Below, one piece after another: positions 15,976 through 24,665 of a DNA stretch of 64,000 bases. The stretch covers positions 62,001 to 126,000 of the forward strand of contig NZ_FOBV01000002.1 in the NCBI RefSeq assembly GCF_900109935.1, written 5' to 3'. Every line of letters starts with the position of its first letter. Positions within the stretch are counted from its first letter, which is position 1. The notes beneath the pieces were generated by a model that was given only the letters and a program-made list of their open reading frames with translations, ran no database searches and had not been told where the DNA came from. The translations under genes were made by a program, and so were the position numbers. This DNA is from Chryseobacterium taichungense (GTDB lineage: Bacteria; Bacteroidota; Bacteroidia; Flavobacteriales; Weeksellaceae).

Positions 15976-17625
15976 ATGTTTGACAAGCAACAAAGAAAAC
16001 TGAAAAGATCTGCCAAATTAATTTCCGTATTGAGTAAATACGGATTTAAAGATCTTTTGTCAAGGATGAACGTCGGAAATAAACCTGTTGAAATTTCCAA
16101 CAATCCGGAAGAAATTATTTCAAAAGATACCGTTTATGAGAGAATAAGGCTGGCTCTTGAAGAGTTGGGACCAACTTTTGTAAAGCTTGGCCAGACCTTC
16201 AGCAACAGGGAAGATCTTCTTCCACCGGAATTGATTCAGGAGCTGCAGAAACTTCAGGATAAGGTTGATAAAATTGAAATGAATGTCGCTGAAATCCTTG
16301 AAAATGAATTCAATATTTCTGTTGCCGATCACTTTTCCGATATTCAGAAAGATCCTCTAGCCACGGCTTCCATTGCACAGGTTTACAAGGCTACATTGAC
16401 AGACGGATCGCCGGTTATTTTAAAGATCAAAAAACCGGACGTACAGGTGGTCATAGAAGATGATTTGCTGCTCATCAAAGATATTGAAAGACTCATTTCA
16501 TCATATTCTGAAATCGGCGATAAACTTAATCTCAAGCAGGCTATTTCAACATTTGAAAAATCTTTGCTGGAAGAAGTTTCTTTAATCAATGAGAAAGAAA
16601 ATATTCTTCAGTTCAGAAGGAATTTTAAGAATAATAAAGAAACGTATGTTCCGGAAGTCTATGAAGAATTTTCCAACAATAATGTTCTGTGTATGGAATT
16701 TATTGATGGGATTAAAGTTACAGATAAAGCATCGCTTTTAGCCAATTCTATAGATCCTGTAAATGTTTCAGAAACCGGATTGAGACTTTTTGTTTCACAG
16801 ATTCTCGATTACGGCTTTTTTCATGCAGATCCTCATGCCGGAAATATTTTGGTTAAAAAAGACGGAAAAGTTGTTTTCATAGATTTCGGAGCGGTAGGTA
16901 AAATTCCTCCCAATGATAAGGAAGTCTTGGAAAATCTTATCGTAAGTTTCGTTGCCAAAAATCCTCATAAGATTGTACGCTATCTTAAGAAAATGGCAAT
17001 CAGCTATCAGATCCCCGATGAAAGAAGGTTTGAAGGTGATGTTGAAGATATCCTGGAATTCGTTCACAGCACTTCGCTCAAGGAAATTGATCCTCATGCG
17101 GTTATGAATAAGATGAAGGATGTCCTGAAAGATAACCGTCTTTACATGCCCGATTATTTTTATCTTTTATTCAAAGGAATAGGCCTGATCGAAGGCGTTG
17201 GCCGAACCATTAATCCGGATCTGGATGTTGTGAAAAGCTTACATCCGTATACCAAGAAAATATTTGCCAGGAAAATTAGTCCGCAGAATATTCTCAAGAC
17301 AGGCATGGATAAAGTGATGAATTTTACAGATAATGTAGATGAAATCCCAAGGGAATTGCGTTCTGTTCTGCAGAAATTGGACGAGAATAAATTCACGGTT
17401 TCCAGTGAGATCAAGAATATCGAAAAAACGAATCAATTAATAAAGTCAAGTATTGTTAATTTAATGCTTGCGATGATTCTTGGTGCCAATATCATTGCTA
17501 CGGCGATTGTTTTTGTTTCTGAATCTGGACCAAAGGTCGGTGAAATGTCTTTGGTGGCGGTGCTGGGATTTATTTTTTCAATTTTACTGGTTATTATTAT
17601 TCTGTTAAGGATTACAAGAAAATAA
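15976..17625 (+). CDS. ABC1/UbiB-family atypical kinase (AarF)
   Basis: The ABC1 kinase family includes UbiB and Coq8, which support quinone synthesis and lipid homeostasis. The start at 15976 (MFDKQQRKLKRSAKL) gives 549 residues; an in-frame ATG at 15946 would add a spurious hydrophobic leader. Hallmarks are the KxGQ motif in VKLGQTFSNREDLLPPEL, the Ala-rich loop in PLATASIAQVYKA, Lys in VILKIKKPDV, and HADPHAGNILVKKDG plus FIDFGAVGKI for catalysis and metal binding. Two C-terminal transmembrane helices (about residues 490-515 and 523-545) anchor it. The genes around it do not indicate a pathway. Confidence 0.9.
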   Translation: MFDKQQRKLKRSAKLISVLSKYGFKDLLSRMNVGNKPVEISNNPEEIISKDTVYERIRLALEELGPTFVKLGQTFSNREDLLPPELIQELQKLQDKVDKIEMNVAEILENEFNISVADHFSDIQKDPLATASIAQVYKATLTDGSPVILKIKKPDVQVVIEDDLLLIKDIERLISSYSEIGDKLNLKQAISTFEKSLLEEVSLINEKENILQFRRNFKNNKETYVPEVYEEFSNNNVLCMEFIDGIKVTDKASLLANSIDPVNVSETGLRLFVSQILDYGFFHADPHAGNILVKKDGKVVFIDFGAVGKIPPNDKEVLENLIVSFVAKNPHKIVRYLKKMAISYQIPDERRFEGDVEDILEFVHSTSLKEIDPHAVMNKMKDVLKDNRLYMPDYFYLLFKGIGLIEGVGRTINPDLDVVKSLHPYTKKIFARKISPQNILKTGMDKVMNFTDNVDEIPRELRSVLQKLDENKFTVSSEIKNIEKTNQLIKSSIVNLMLAMILGANIIATAIVFVSESGPKVGEMSLVAVLGFIFSILLVIIILLRITRK

Positions 17626-17630
17626 TTGTT

Positions 17631-17725
17631 GAGATGCTTCGACTTCGCTCAGCATGATATCGCTATAAATTTTTCTTTAAACAGTTAGAATCAGAAGTGT
17701 CATGCTGAGCTTGTTGAAGCATCTC
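17631..17725. repeat. Inverted pair of the GCTGAGCTTGTCGAAG repeat
   Basis: The left arm (17631-17657) reads GAGATGCTTCGACTTCGCTC then AGCATGA. The right arm (17700-17725) reads TCATGCTGAGCTTGTTGAAG then CATCTC. They pair almost fully and could form a large hairpin between the kinase and helicase genes. Confidence 0.85.
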
Positions 17726-17790
17726 TATTCCAAAAAACTACCATTATCCATCTGCGAAACTTCTCGCCAAAGTTTAAAAAATTAATTACC

Positions 17791-17798
17791 TATCTTTG
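17791..17798 (+). promoter_or_regulatory. -7 element TATCTTTG 4 nt before the helicase ATG
   Basis: It matches TAnnTTTG exactly and ends at 17798, while the ATG is at 17803. Initiation a few bases downstream would give a leaderless mRNA. No good -33 TTG is visible. Confidence 0.6.
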
Positions 17799-17802
17799 CA
17801 AA

Positions 17803-19155
17803 ATGGAAAAACTCACTTTTGCAGATTTTGAACTTCCCGTTAAAATTCTTGATGTTTTAGCAGATCTGGAATTATTCGAACCTACACCCATTCAGGAAAA
17901 AAGTCTGAAGCCAATTCTTTCAGGACGCAATGTCATGGGAATTGCACAGACCGGTACAGGAAAAACACTGGCGTATCTTTTGCCTGTTCTCAAAAGCTGG
18001 AAATATAATAAAAACGGAAATCCTACAGTTCTTATTCTTGTTCCTACCAGAGAACTTGTTGTTCAGGTAACGGAAATTCTTGAAACGTTGACAGAAAATA
18101 TCACTGCAAGAGTAATCGGTATCTACGGTGGGAAAAATATCAATACGCAAAAGCTTTTATTTGACGGAGGCTGTGATATTCTTGTGGGAACACCCGGAAG
18201 AGTAATGGATCTCGCGATCGATAATGCTATTTCTTTAAAAGAAGTTCAGAAGCTGATCATCGATGAGTTTGATGAAATGCTGAATCTTGGTTTCAGACCT
18301 CAGCTGACGCATATATTTGAAATGATGAAAGAAAAGAGACAGAATATTCTTTTTTCTGCTACCATGACGGAAGCGGTAGATGAAATGCTGGACGAATATT
18401 TTGCAAGTCCGGTTGAAATTTCACTGGCGAAATCAGGAACTCCCCTTGAAAAGATTGAACAGACTGCCTATAAAGTTGAGAATTTTAATACCAAAATCAA
18501 TCTTCTTGAACATTTGTTGAAGAAAGATTCAGATATGTCGAAAGTCTTAATCTTCAATAATAACAAGAAAAATGCAGATCTTCTTTTTAATAAAATTGAT
18601 GAGCTTTTCCCTGAACAGTTTGATGTTATTCACTCGAATAAATCACAAAATTACAGGCTCAAGGCGATGAAACGCTTTGAAAATGAAGAAATAAGAGGTT
18701 TGATTACTACGGATGTAATGGCAAGAGGTCTGGATATTTCAGATATTACGCATGTAATCAATTTTGAAACTCCGGATGTTCCCGAGCAGTATATCCACAG
18801 AATCGGTAGAACGGGTAGAGCAGATAAAGACGGGAAAGCGGTAACATTTGTTACGAAAAAGGAAGAACCGCTGATTCTTGATATTGAATTGCTGATGGAT
18901 AAGGAGCTAAAATTCATTGACTTCCCTGAAGAAGTGAAGATTAATCCTAAAAAGATAGCATCAGAAGAAGAACAGATCGCTATGAAAAATCCTGCTCAGG
19001 TAAAATTAAACGATGGTGGGGGAGCTTTCCATGAGAAGAAGGCAAAGAATACAAAAGAAAACTGGGGAGGCCCGTCTAAAAGAAAAGCACCCAAAAAGTT
19101 TGGGGCAAACAGGGCTCAGCAAAAAGCAATCTCGAAATCTAAAAGAAAGAAATAA
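17803..19155 (+). CDS. DEAD-box family RNA helicase with DEFD motif II
   Basis: This is a 450-residue ATP-dependent RNA helicase. The Q motif lies at residues 6-31 (PTPIQ), motif I AQTGTGKT at 48-55, Ia PTRELV at 81-86 and Ib TPGR at 130-133. Motif II is DEFD at 154-157 rather than DEAD, followed by SAT, TDVMARGLDI and HRIGRTGRADKDG. A lysine-rich tail from about residue 400 to the end probably binds RNA. Such enzymes remodel rRNA or assist mRNA decay. It stands alone and is followed by a hairpin. Confidence 0.93.
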   Translation: MEKLTFADFELPVKILDVLADLELFEPTPIQEKSLKPILSGRNVMGIAQTGTGKTLAYLLPVLKSWKYNKNGNPTVLILVPTRELVVQVTEILETLTENITARVIGIYGGKNINTQKLLFDGGCDILVGTPGRVMDLAIDNAISLKEVQKLIIDEFDEMLNLGFRPQLTHIFEMMKEKRQNILFSATMTEAVDEMLDEYFASPVEISLAKSGTPLEKIEQTAYKVENFNTKINLLEHLLKKDSDMSKVLIFNNNKKNADLLFNKIDELFPEQFDVIHSNKSQNYRLKAMKRFENEEIRGLITTDVMARGLDISDITHVINFETPDVPEQYIHRIGRTGRADKDGKAVTFVTKKEEPLILDIELLMDKELKFIDFPEEVKINPKKIASEEEQIAMKNPAQVKLNDGGGAFHEKKAKNTKENWGGPSKRKAPKKFGANRAQQKAISKSKRKK

Positions 19156-19184
19156 AATAACTCCCGAAATTTTCGGGAGTTATT
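19156..19184 (+). terminator. Terminator after the helicase gene
   Basis: AATAACTCCCG pairs with CGGGAGTTATT around an AAATTTT loop. Only a short T-rich tail follows. Confidence 0.7.
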
Positions 19185-19382
19185 GTTATAATTAAAAGCT
19201 GTTTAAACTTTTTATATAACCACAAAAGTTACAAAAGATGAGCTCAATTTTATCTAAAGTTGATGATGATAAATGAAAAAAGTGCACAATAGCCTTAAAA
19301 AATCTTCGATTTTTATTCTTTTGAGAACGCGGTTATTTCTGCAAGTATTTTAAAAAAGCTTTAAGTTAAAATAATTTTTAGG

Positions 19383-19859
19383 TTAATTAAACTCATCGTC
19401 ATCTTCATCAAGGAAATCAAGTTCATCATCGTTCTGAATATGATCATGAGCTATTCCCGGCGGATTAAAAAGACCCCAATCATCAACAATAAAATGTTTC
19501 CGGTTAAATCCTGCTAACCAATCTACAAATAATATCCGGAAATCTTCGATGAGTTCTCTGATCAGATTATAATATTTGGCATCTGCAAATCCGAACATTT
19601 CAAGATTGTTTCCGCTCACCAGAATATCTTTTCCGGCTTTTCGGATGATGGCTGCATTTTCCATTTTAATATCATAAAGCTTTACTGCTTCGGCACCTCT
19701 TATTTTAGCTTGAATAAGCATGATGTCCCCCAGTATTTGCTGCTTTATGGTTTGAAGATACATATTGTCTTCAGGAAAAAGATCTGTAATAATCCTCAAT
19801 GTTTGATGGATTTCTTCAGCTTTTTGGTAGAGTGGTGTATTTTTGAAAGATCCGTGCAT
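19383..19859 (-). CDS. Conserved-looking helical protein of unknown function
   Basis: The 158-residue product is predicted to be largely helical up to residue 120: LYQKAEEIHQTLRIITDLFP, then LQTIKQQILGDIMLIQAKIR, and YYNLIRELIEDFRILFVDWL. The tail is very acidic (DDELDFLDEDDDEFN). The length and amphipathic pattern recall four-helix-bundle proteins of the S23/Avd kind, but this is only a resemblance. There is no signal peptide. Its ATG directly abuts the stop of the upstream SGNH hydrolase gene, so both are probably read from one mRNA. The function is not recognised. Confidence 0.65.
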   Translation of the reverse strand: MHGSFKNTPLYQKAEEIHQTLRIITDLFPEDNMYLQTIKQQILGDIMLIQAKIRGAEAVKLYDIKMENAAIIRKAGKDILVSGNNLEMFGFADAKYYNLIRELIEDFRILFVDWLAGFNRKHFIVDDWGLFNPPGIAHDHIQNDDELDFLDEDDDEFN

Positions 19860-20513
19860 TTATTTCATATAAGGTTGCATCACTGAAGTCCACAACTGAT
19901 AGCCTTCCGGAGTCATGTGAAGCATATCTCCTACAAACAGGTCTTTTCTCACATTTCCCTTGCTATCCTGCATCACTTTTGTAATATCGATGAATTCAGA
20001 ATTAGGTTCTTTTTTCATGAAAGCGGCAATCTTTTTATTGGCTTCTTTCATTTGTGGCCATAGCTTTTCGCGGCTTGGAGAATATTTAATCGAAATATAA
20101 TCCACTTCAATAGTTGGAAATTTAGATCTTATTTTCTTATAAAAAGTTTTGAACCTATCTACAACGACATCGGCTTTTAATTTGTCATCATCGGCAAAAT
20201 CATTCTCACCACAGTAAATAATAATCTGTTTAGGATCGTAATTTAAGAGATCGTTCGCATAATAATTGAGGTCCGTTAATCTCGAACCGCCGAATCCTCT
20301 GTTGATGATTTGTTTGTCTGGAAAATAAGTAGCAACATCCGTCCATTTGGTAAATGATGAGCTTCCTATTAAAAGGATGGCATCTTTAGGAGGCGTTGTT
20401 TCCTGATCCTGTTTTTTGAAATTCTGGATGTCCTGCCAGAACATCGGTTTTTTTTCCTGTGAAAAGAAAAGAGCAAAAGTCAGCAATAGAAATGCTGATA
20501 ACATCTTCTTCAT
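19860..20513 (-). CDS. Exported SGNH/GDSL hydrolase
   Basis: The 217-residue esterase-type hydrolase has a signal peptide (residues 1-19). The SGNH blocks are all present: the Ser nucleophile in GSSSF (likely Ser52), the block II Gly in RGFGGSRL near residue 75, the GEND block III at 102-105, and Asp196/His199 in DMLHMTPEGY. It resembles the PAF-acetylhydrolase-like branch that often removes acetyl groups from lipids or glycans. It is followed without a gap by the helical protein gene and preceded by a terminator. Confidence 0.88.
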   Translation of the reverse strand: MKKMLSAFLLLTFALFFSQEKKPMFWQDIQNFKKQDQETTPPKDAILLIGSSSFTKWTDVATYFPDKQIINRGFGGSRLTDLNYYANDLLNYDPKQIIIYCGENDFADDDKLKADVVVDRFKTFYKKIRSKFPTIEVDYISIKYSPSREKLWPQMKEANKKIAAFMKKEPNSEFIDITKVMQDSKGNVRKDLFVGDMLHMTPEGYQLWTSVMQPYMK

Positions 20514-20542
20514 TGTTTAATCATTTTAAAATTTCTATCTCA

Positions 20543-20570
20543 TAAAAAACTCCCGTATTTCCGGGAGTTT
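20543..20570 (-). terminator. Terminator after the lipoprotein gene
   Basis: On the minus strand AAACTCCCG pairs with CGGGAGTTT and a T run follows, just after the stop at 20576. Confidence 0.85.
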
Positions 20571-20575
20571 ATTTT

Positions 20576-21037
20576 TTATCTTTTATAAGAAATGTAAGTG
20601 TAGTCAATCACCTGATCTCCGTCCTGATCAATGTTTCCAAACATTTGCTTAAGCTTCATTTCCGAACTTGTAAGAACAACTACCTGGTATTTTCTCGGAC
20701 TGTCATTGGTGTATTTGATGGTAAGGTTTTTAGTTTCCGTATCATACTCATACGTACCTTCAGATTTACTGGCAACCTGGCAGTCTGTACCTGTTCCCGA
20801 ATATCCTGTGTATGCAGTGTAATAATCTGTTCTGTACTCTGTAATATTATTAGCACTACATCCGGTAGGAACATCGGTATCAATGATGGTTTTATCGTCT
20901 TTTCCTGAAATTACTTCTGTTTTACTGGTTTTCCATTCACCTTTCATCATATCCATTTCATAAGCTTGGATATCATCATCTTCACATGAACTAAGCACTA
21001 ATGCTGAAAAGGCAAATAAAAGTAATTGTTTTTTCAT
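20576..21037 (-). CDS. Lipoprotein with lipocalin-like fold
   Basis: The 153-residue protein has a lipoprotein signal ending LVLSSC (Cys17) followed by EDDD, an acidic +2 region typical of Bacteroidetes lipoproteins sent to the cell surface. The pattern MKGEWKTSKTE at the start of the mature part and the run of strands (GTYEYDTETKNLTIKY, YQVVVLTSSEMKLKQMF) match the lipocalin-like family common in flavobacteria. No ligand is known. A TAnnTTTG element sits 5 nt before the ATG. Confidence 0.75.
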   Translation of the reverse strand: MKKQLLLFAFSALVLSSCEDDDIQAYEMDMMKGEWKTSKTEVISGKDDKTIIDTDVPTGCSANNITEYRTDYYTAYTGYSGTGTDCQVASKSEGTYEYDTETKNLTIKYTNDSPRKYQVVVLTSSEMKLKQMFGNIDQDGDQVIDYTYISYKR

Positions 21038-21042
21038 TTTTA

Positions 21043-21050
21043 CAAATTTA
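21043..21050 (-). promoter_or_regulatory. -7 element TAAATTTG 5 nt before the lipoprotein ATG
   Basis: Read on the minus strand this matches TAnnTTTG. Its closeness to the ATG at 21037 again suggests a very short or absent 5' UTR. No TTG is clear at -33. Confidence 0.5.
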
Positions 21051-21290
21051 AGAATATGCTAAAATATAAATAAATTTGAAATATCTCTAATGAATTTCAG
21101 CTTTTTTAAACGAATGTTTGTAGAAAAAATAATCTGTGCCGGAAGTTTGAAGCTTGGAAGTTTACTATTATACCGCTTGATTTTTTGGTTTGAGGTTTGA
21201 AGATGGATGCTGGAAGTTTATCGTATATACTTAATTTTTTTTAACATAGCGAAATAAACCTCCATCACCCAGCCTCCAGCTTCCAGCTTC

Positions 21291-22454
21291 CTAATAGCTC
21301 ATCTCCACAATCTTATAAGCATCCTGAGGAGTAAGCTTTCTGTATTCACCAAGACCTGTCCAGTTTCTTTCTGTAAATGCTTTTTCTACTCTTTCTGCTG
21401 TCCCTTGGAAATCTTCCGTGTATTCTGAAAGTTTGGTCTGGATATGCAGGCTATGGAAAAATTCTTCCAGCTTTCTGATTCCGGCTTCTGCTTTTTCCTC
21501 AATGCTTCCGTCTTTTATTCCCCAGACTCTTTCTGCATATTGTGCGAGCTTTCCTTTTTTAGTTTCAAAATTATAACGGTAATGAGAAGGAGCAATGATG
21601 GCCAGTGTTCTCGCGTGATCTATTCCGAAATAAGCTGTTAGCTCATGGCCCATAGCGTGAACTGCCCAGTCGGTAATAACGCCTTTTTGAATCAGACCAT
21701 TCAGTGCCATCGTACAGCACCACATGAAATTTGCTGCCGCATCATAATCAAAATCATCCGCCATCACTTTAGGAGCGGTTTCCTGTAGGCTGATCAAAAT
21801 GCTTTCTGCGATTCGTTCCTGCAGGTCGGCTGACGAAGGAGCCGTCATATATTGTTCCAGTACGTGGGTATAAGCATCGGTAATTCCATTAACGATCTGT
21901 CTTGGTGGAATCGTTCTCACTACTTCAGGATCCAACACTGAAAACTGAGGGAACAGTCCTGGGCCTCCCGAAGAAAGCTTTTCATTGGTTTCTCTTCTTG
22001 AAATCACATATCCTGAATTCATTTCAGAGCCGGTTGCCGGCAACGTTAATACCGTTCCGAAAGGCATTCCTTCTCCTTCAAAAGTTCTTACCGGTTTTGT
22101 AAGGATTTCCCATGGTTCGCCATTATAGTTGGCTGCTGCAGAAAGAAATTTGGTTCCGTCGATTACTGATCCGCCACCCACAGCAAGGAGATAGGTGATC
22201 TCTTTCTCTTTGATAAAATTTAAGGCATTGATCAGAACTTCATATTCCGGATTAGCAGGAACTCCGCCGAATTCATAGATCTCATGACCTTTTAGCGCAT
22301 CTTTTACCTGGTCATAAACACCATTGTTTTTAATGCTTCCGCCACCGTAGATCATTAAGATTTTAGCGTCTTGTGGAATTTCTTTGGATATTTTGGCAAT
22401 TTCACCTTTTCCGAAAAGTATTTTGGTTGGATTTTTAAACTCGAAATTAAGCAT
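21291..22454 (-). CDS. yqhD: Iron-containing alcohol dehydrogenase, YqhD/BdhA type
   Basis: This is a cytoplasmic NADPH-dependent aldehyde/alcohol dehydrogenase of 387 residues, the usual length. The nucleotide-binding motif VGGGSVIDGTKF lies near residue 92. The metal ligands Asp193, His197, His266 and His280 match those of E. coli YqhD. YqhD-type enzymes reduce reactive and short-chain aldehydes. The gene stands alone; TACATTTG on the minus strand lies 22 nt ahead of the ATG. Confidence 0.93.
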   Translation of the reverse strand: MLNFEFKNPTKILFGKGEIAKISKEIPQDAKILMIYGGGSIKNNGVYDQVKDALKGHEIYEFGGVPANPEYEVLINALNFIKEKEITYLLAVGGGSVIDGTKFLSAAANYNGEPWEILTKPVRTFEGEGMPFGTVLTLPATGSEMNSGYVISRRETNEKLSSGGPGLFPQFSVLDPEVVRTIPPRQIVNGITDAYTHVLEQYMTAPSSADLQERIAESILISLQETAPKVMADDFDYDAAANFMWCCTMALNGLIQKGVITDWAVHAMGHELTAYFGIDHARTLAIIAPSHYRYNFETKKGKLAQYAERVWGIKDGSIEEKAEAGIRKLEEFFHSLHIQTKLSEYTEDFQGTAERVEKAFTERNWTGLGEYRKLTPQDAYKIVEMSY

Positions 22455-22476
22455 TGTTCTTTGATTTATTTTGATT

Positions 22477-22484
22477 CAAATGTA
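22477..22484 (-). promoter_or_regulatory. -7 element TACATTTG upstream of yqhD
   Basis: On the minus strand it matches TAnnTTTG and ends 22 nt before the yqhD ATG. No convincing -33 TTG is seen. Confidence 0.55.
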
Positions 22485-22576
22485 CGCAATGCTCACTGAA
22501 AATTGAGTTAAGAAAGTTTTAAAATTCTAATGGTTGATTTTTATTAAAACTATCGGATTTATTATAAGTAATGTTT

Positions 22577-22689
22577 CGTCAATTCGATTGAAATTCTGAA
22601 AGAATTTTGTATCGAGAACGGAAGTCTTAATTATCAAAAGTTCTCGATACGCTTTCTCCATTGTATTGCAAAACCTACTCGAACTGACG
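22577..22689. repeat. Nested inverted repeat (CGTCAATTCG and GTATCGAGAAC arms)
   Basis: The inner arms GTATCGAGAAC (22609-22619) and GTTCTCGATAC (22640-22650) are exact complements. The outer arms CGTCAATTCGATTG (22577-22590) and TACTCGAACTGACG (22676-22689) pair with a few mismatches. It is probably a dispersed palindromic element. Confidence 0.8.
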
Positions 22690-22718
22690 TATTAAAGTAT
22701 TTTATATGTAAAGTAAAA

Positions 22719-22943
22719 TTCAGGCATTCAGTTGAGGCCATCAACTACTTCGATGAGACCGTCAAGTACTCCGAACAGGGAATCAACCAGTTCAATGAAG
22801 CAATCAAGTGTTTAGAATGAGCGATCAACCATTCCGAAGAGGCAATCAATCACTCCGAAGAGACAATCAACCATTCCGAAGAGACATTTAACCACTCCGA
22901 AGAGCCGATCAAGTAGTCCGAAGAGGCAATCAAGTACAATTTG
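22719..22943. repeat. Tandem array, 21-bp period, 10 full copies
   Basis: Units resemble ATCAACCATTCCGAAGAGGC plus A and begin every 21 bp from 22719 to 22908 without any slip. In the forward frame they read as heptads such as INHSEEA, INYFDET and INQFNEA, with in-frame stops at 22818 and 22914 and no start codon. The sequence is unrelated to the array at 12634 but has the same period. Confidence 0.92.
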
Positions 22944-23098
22944 TTATTTTTCAATGGTTTATAGCTTTGTTGAAAAAGGTGAATCAGTTAAACAATACGC
23001 TGTATAACAGACTTCAGATATATTTTTGAACGTAAAAAGTAAGTCTGTGTATGAAATAAATAGCGAATATTATAGAAATAGAACTGACGTATTTTATA

Positions 23099-23677
23099 TT
23101 AATAAGTTCCATTGCTTTTTACCTCTTGTTTTCCCGTTTTCCTGTTGATTTTAACGGAAAAAGATTCTTTATTTTCAGCATTGTTTATAAGCTTGGTGAG
23201 ATAAAGAGAAATATATTTGTCATCCATTTTATAAGAACTGCCCAATGAATTACTCGTATCAACAGTATAACCATACGTATTGGCTATTAAAATAGCTTCC
23301 GGAAGATTATCGACAGTTCCGATAAAATCTCTCAGTTGCTGCTCAGTAGAAAAATATTTCGTTTTACCTTTTTCACAGGCCAGCAGGTAAGAAAAGCAAT
23401 CTTCTCCCAGGCATTTCTGGAAAAATCCTTTCCCCGGAGCAGGATCATTTAATGTCATAAAATCCGGTGTTTGACTTTCATAAATAACCGCTGTGTCGGG
23501 ATCAGGATTATTGCGAAGTACCGACCAATAATCGTACTTTTTGTCAGGAACAATAAAAGGGAAAAGCAATTCGGGATTATCCAAAATTTCCGGGATCTTT
23601 TTGTAATCTGCGGGAACAGTTTTCTGGCCGAAAACCAAAACTGAACATAGAAATACAACCGGAATTAACAATTTCAT
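23099..23677 (-). CDS. Exported protein of unknown function
   Basis: The 192-residue protein has a clear signal peptide (IPVVFLCSVLVFGQ) and is probably periplasmic. The mature part has one Cys pair (KCLGEDCF) and a third Cys soon after (LLACEKG), which may form a disulfide. No domain is recognised. The C-terminal part (KESFSVKINRKTGKQEVKS) looks like a beta-strand region. It is separated from both neighbours by gaps of more than 200 bp. Confidence 0.6.
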   Translation of the reverse strand: MKLLIPVVFLCSVLVFGQKTVPADYKKIPEILDNPELLFPFIVPDKKYDYWSVLRNNPDPDTAVIYESQTPDFMTLNDPAPGKGFFQKCLGEDCFSYLLACEKGKTKYFSTEQQLRDFIGTVDNLPEAILIANTYGYTVDTSNSLGSSYKMDDKYISLYLTKLINNAENKESFSVKINRKTGKQEVKSNGTY

Positions 23678-23894
23678 TTTAGAGTATGTTTAAATTATAA
23701 TTTATTTTTAACATTAAGGAATTAAGCCCCTTCAGCTTAAAAAACTTAATAAAAATCAATTTATTGATTCTTAACCGTAATAAAGTCTAACTTACTAAAA
23801 TTGACTACGTCGAATCTAAAGATTTCTTAATCTTAAATAAAGAATAAACAAAGTTTATTTAATTTAGAAAATTAAGAAAAAACGATAAATAAAT

Positions 23895-24299
23895 TTACTG
23901 GAATATAATTTTGTAATACCCGTTTTCATCTTTTACATCAATTCCAACTCCTGTAAAGGTAATTTTATTGATCTGAAACCCTTCGCAACCGCTGTTAAAT
24001 TCGGATGACTGTATAGAAAAATCAAAGAGCTTGACATTAGAATAAAACTTATAATTTTTTGTCCCGTCGTAGGCACCTACATTTTCCAGCAACACTCTGT
24101 TGTCTGAAGTTTTTGTCAGCTGTACTCCTGTCTGATTTTCATCCTGAATGGAATAGGTAGTTATTGTTCCGTTGGCAATAAGATTTTCATCGGCAGCATT
24201 CACGAATTCAAAAACAACGGGTTGGGGAGCATTGTAGCAGTCTTCACCGCAGGCGGTGAAGAGGAGAAGGGGAAGGAGGAATAGGATGAATTTTTTCAT
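23895..24299 (-). CDS. Small lipoprotein of unknown function
   Basis: The 134-residue protein has a lipoprotein signal ending LLLFTAC (Cys17) followed by GED. The mature part is predicted to be mostly beta-strand (VVFEFVNAADENLI, ITFTGVGIDVKDENGYYKII) and carries two more cysteines. No family is recognised with confidence. Confidence 0.6.
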   Translation of the reverse strand: MKKFILFLLPLLLFTACGEDCYNAPQPVVFEFVNAADENLIANGTITTYSIQDENQTGVQLTKTSDNRVLLENVGAYDGTKNYKFYSNVKLFDFSIQSSEFNSGCEGFQINKITFTGVGIDVKDENGYYKIIFQ

Positions 24300-24665
24300 G
24301 GGATTGATTTTGTGAGTTGTAAAAATAATTATTAAAGTTCTGCTATCAAAATTATGGGTGAAGGAGTTATAAAAACAGGTGTTTTTAAGGTCAATATACG
24401 CTTTAAATATATAAATATTAATATTACATTGATAAATATTGATTTAAAATATACTAGTTTAAGTTTTAAACATAAAATGATATATATAAAATATATCTGA
24501 ATAATTATAATATATGGAAAAATAATATCAATATATCAAATAATATATCTTAAGCGTATTTTTAGCACTGAAACCATTGATATTTCGTCCATAAAAGAAC
24601 TATAATGCTGTAAAGAATATGTGTAAATAGGTTACATAAAAGTTTAAACAAGTTTTAAAACAGCA
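24300..24665. other. AT-rich divergent spacer before ppc
   Basis: The stretch is very AT-rich, with TA-rich runs such as TAAATATTAATATTACATTG around 24411 and 24480-24545. Apart from the ppc promoter at its end, no gene or clear structure was found. Confidence 0.5.

Larger units (their letters stand above)
22455..23098. other. 644-bp gap holding a promoter, an inverted repeat and a 21-bp array
   Basis: The gap contains the yqhD promoter at 22477-22484, an inverted repeat at 22577-22689 and a tandem array at 22719-22943. A 13-bp direct repeat GAACTGACGTATT occurs at 22681 and again near 23083, bracketing the array. No gene was found. Confidence 0.65.
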
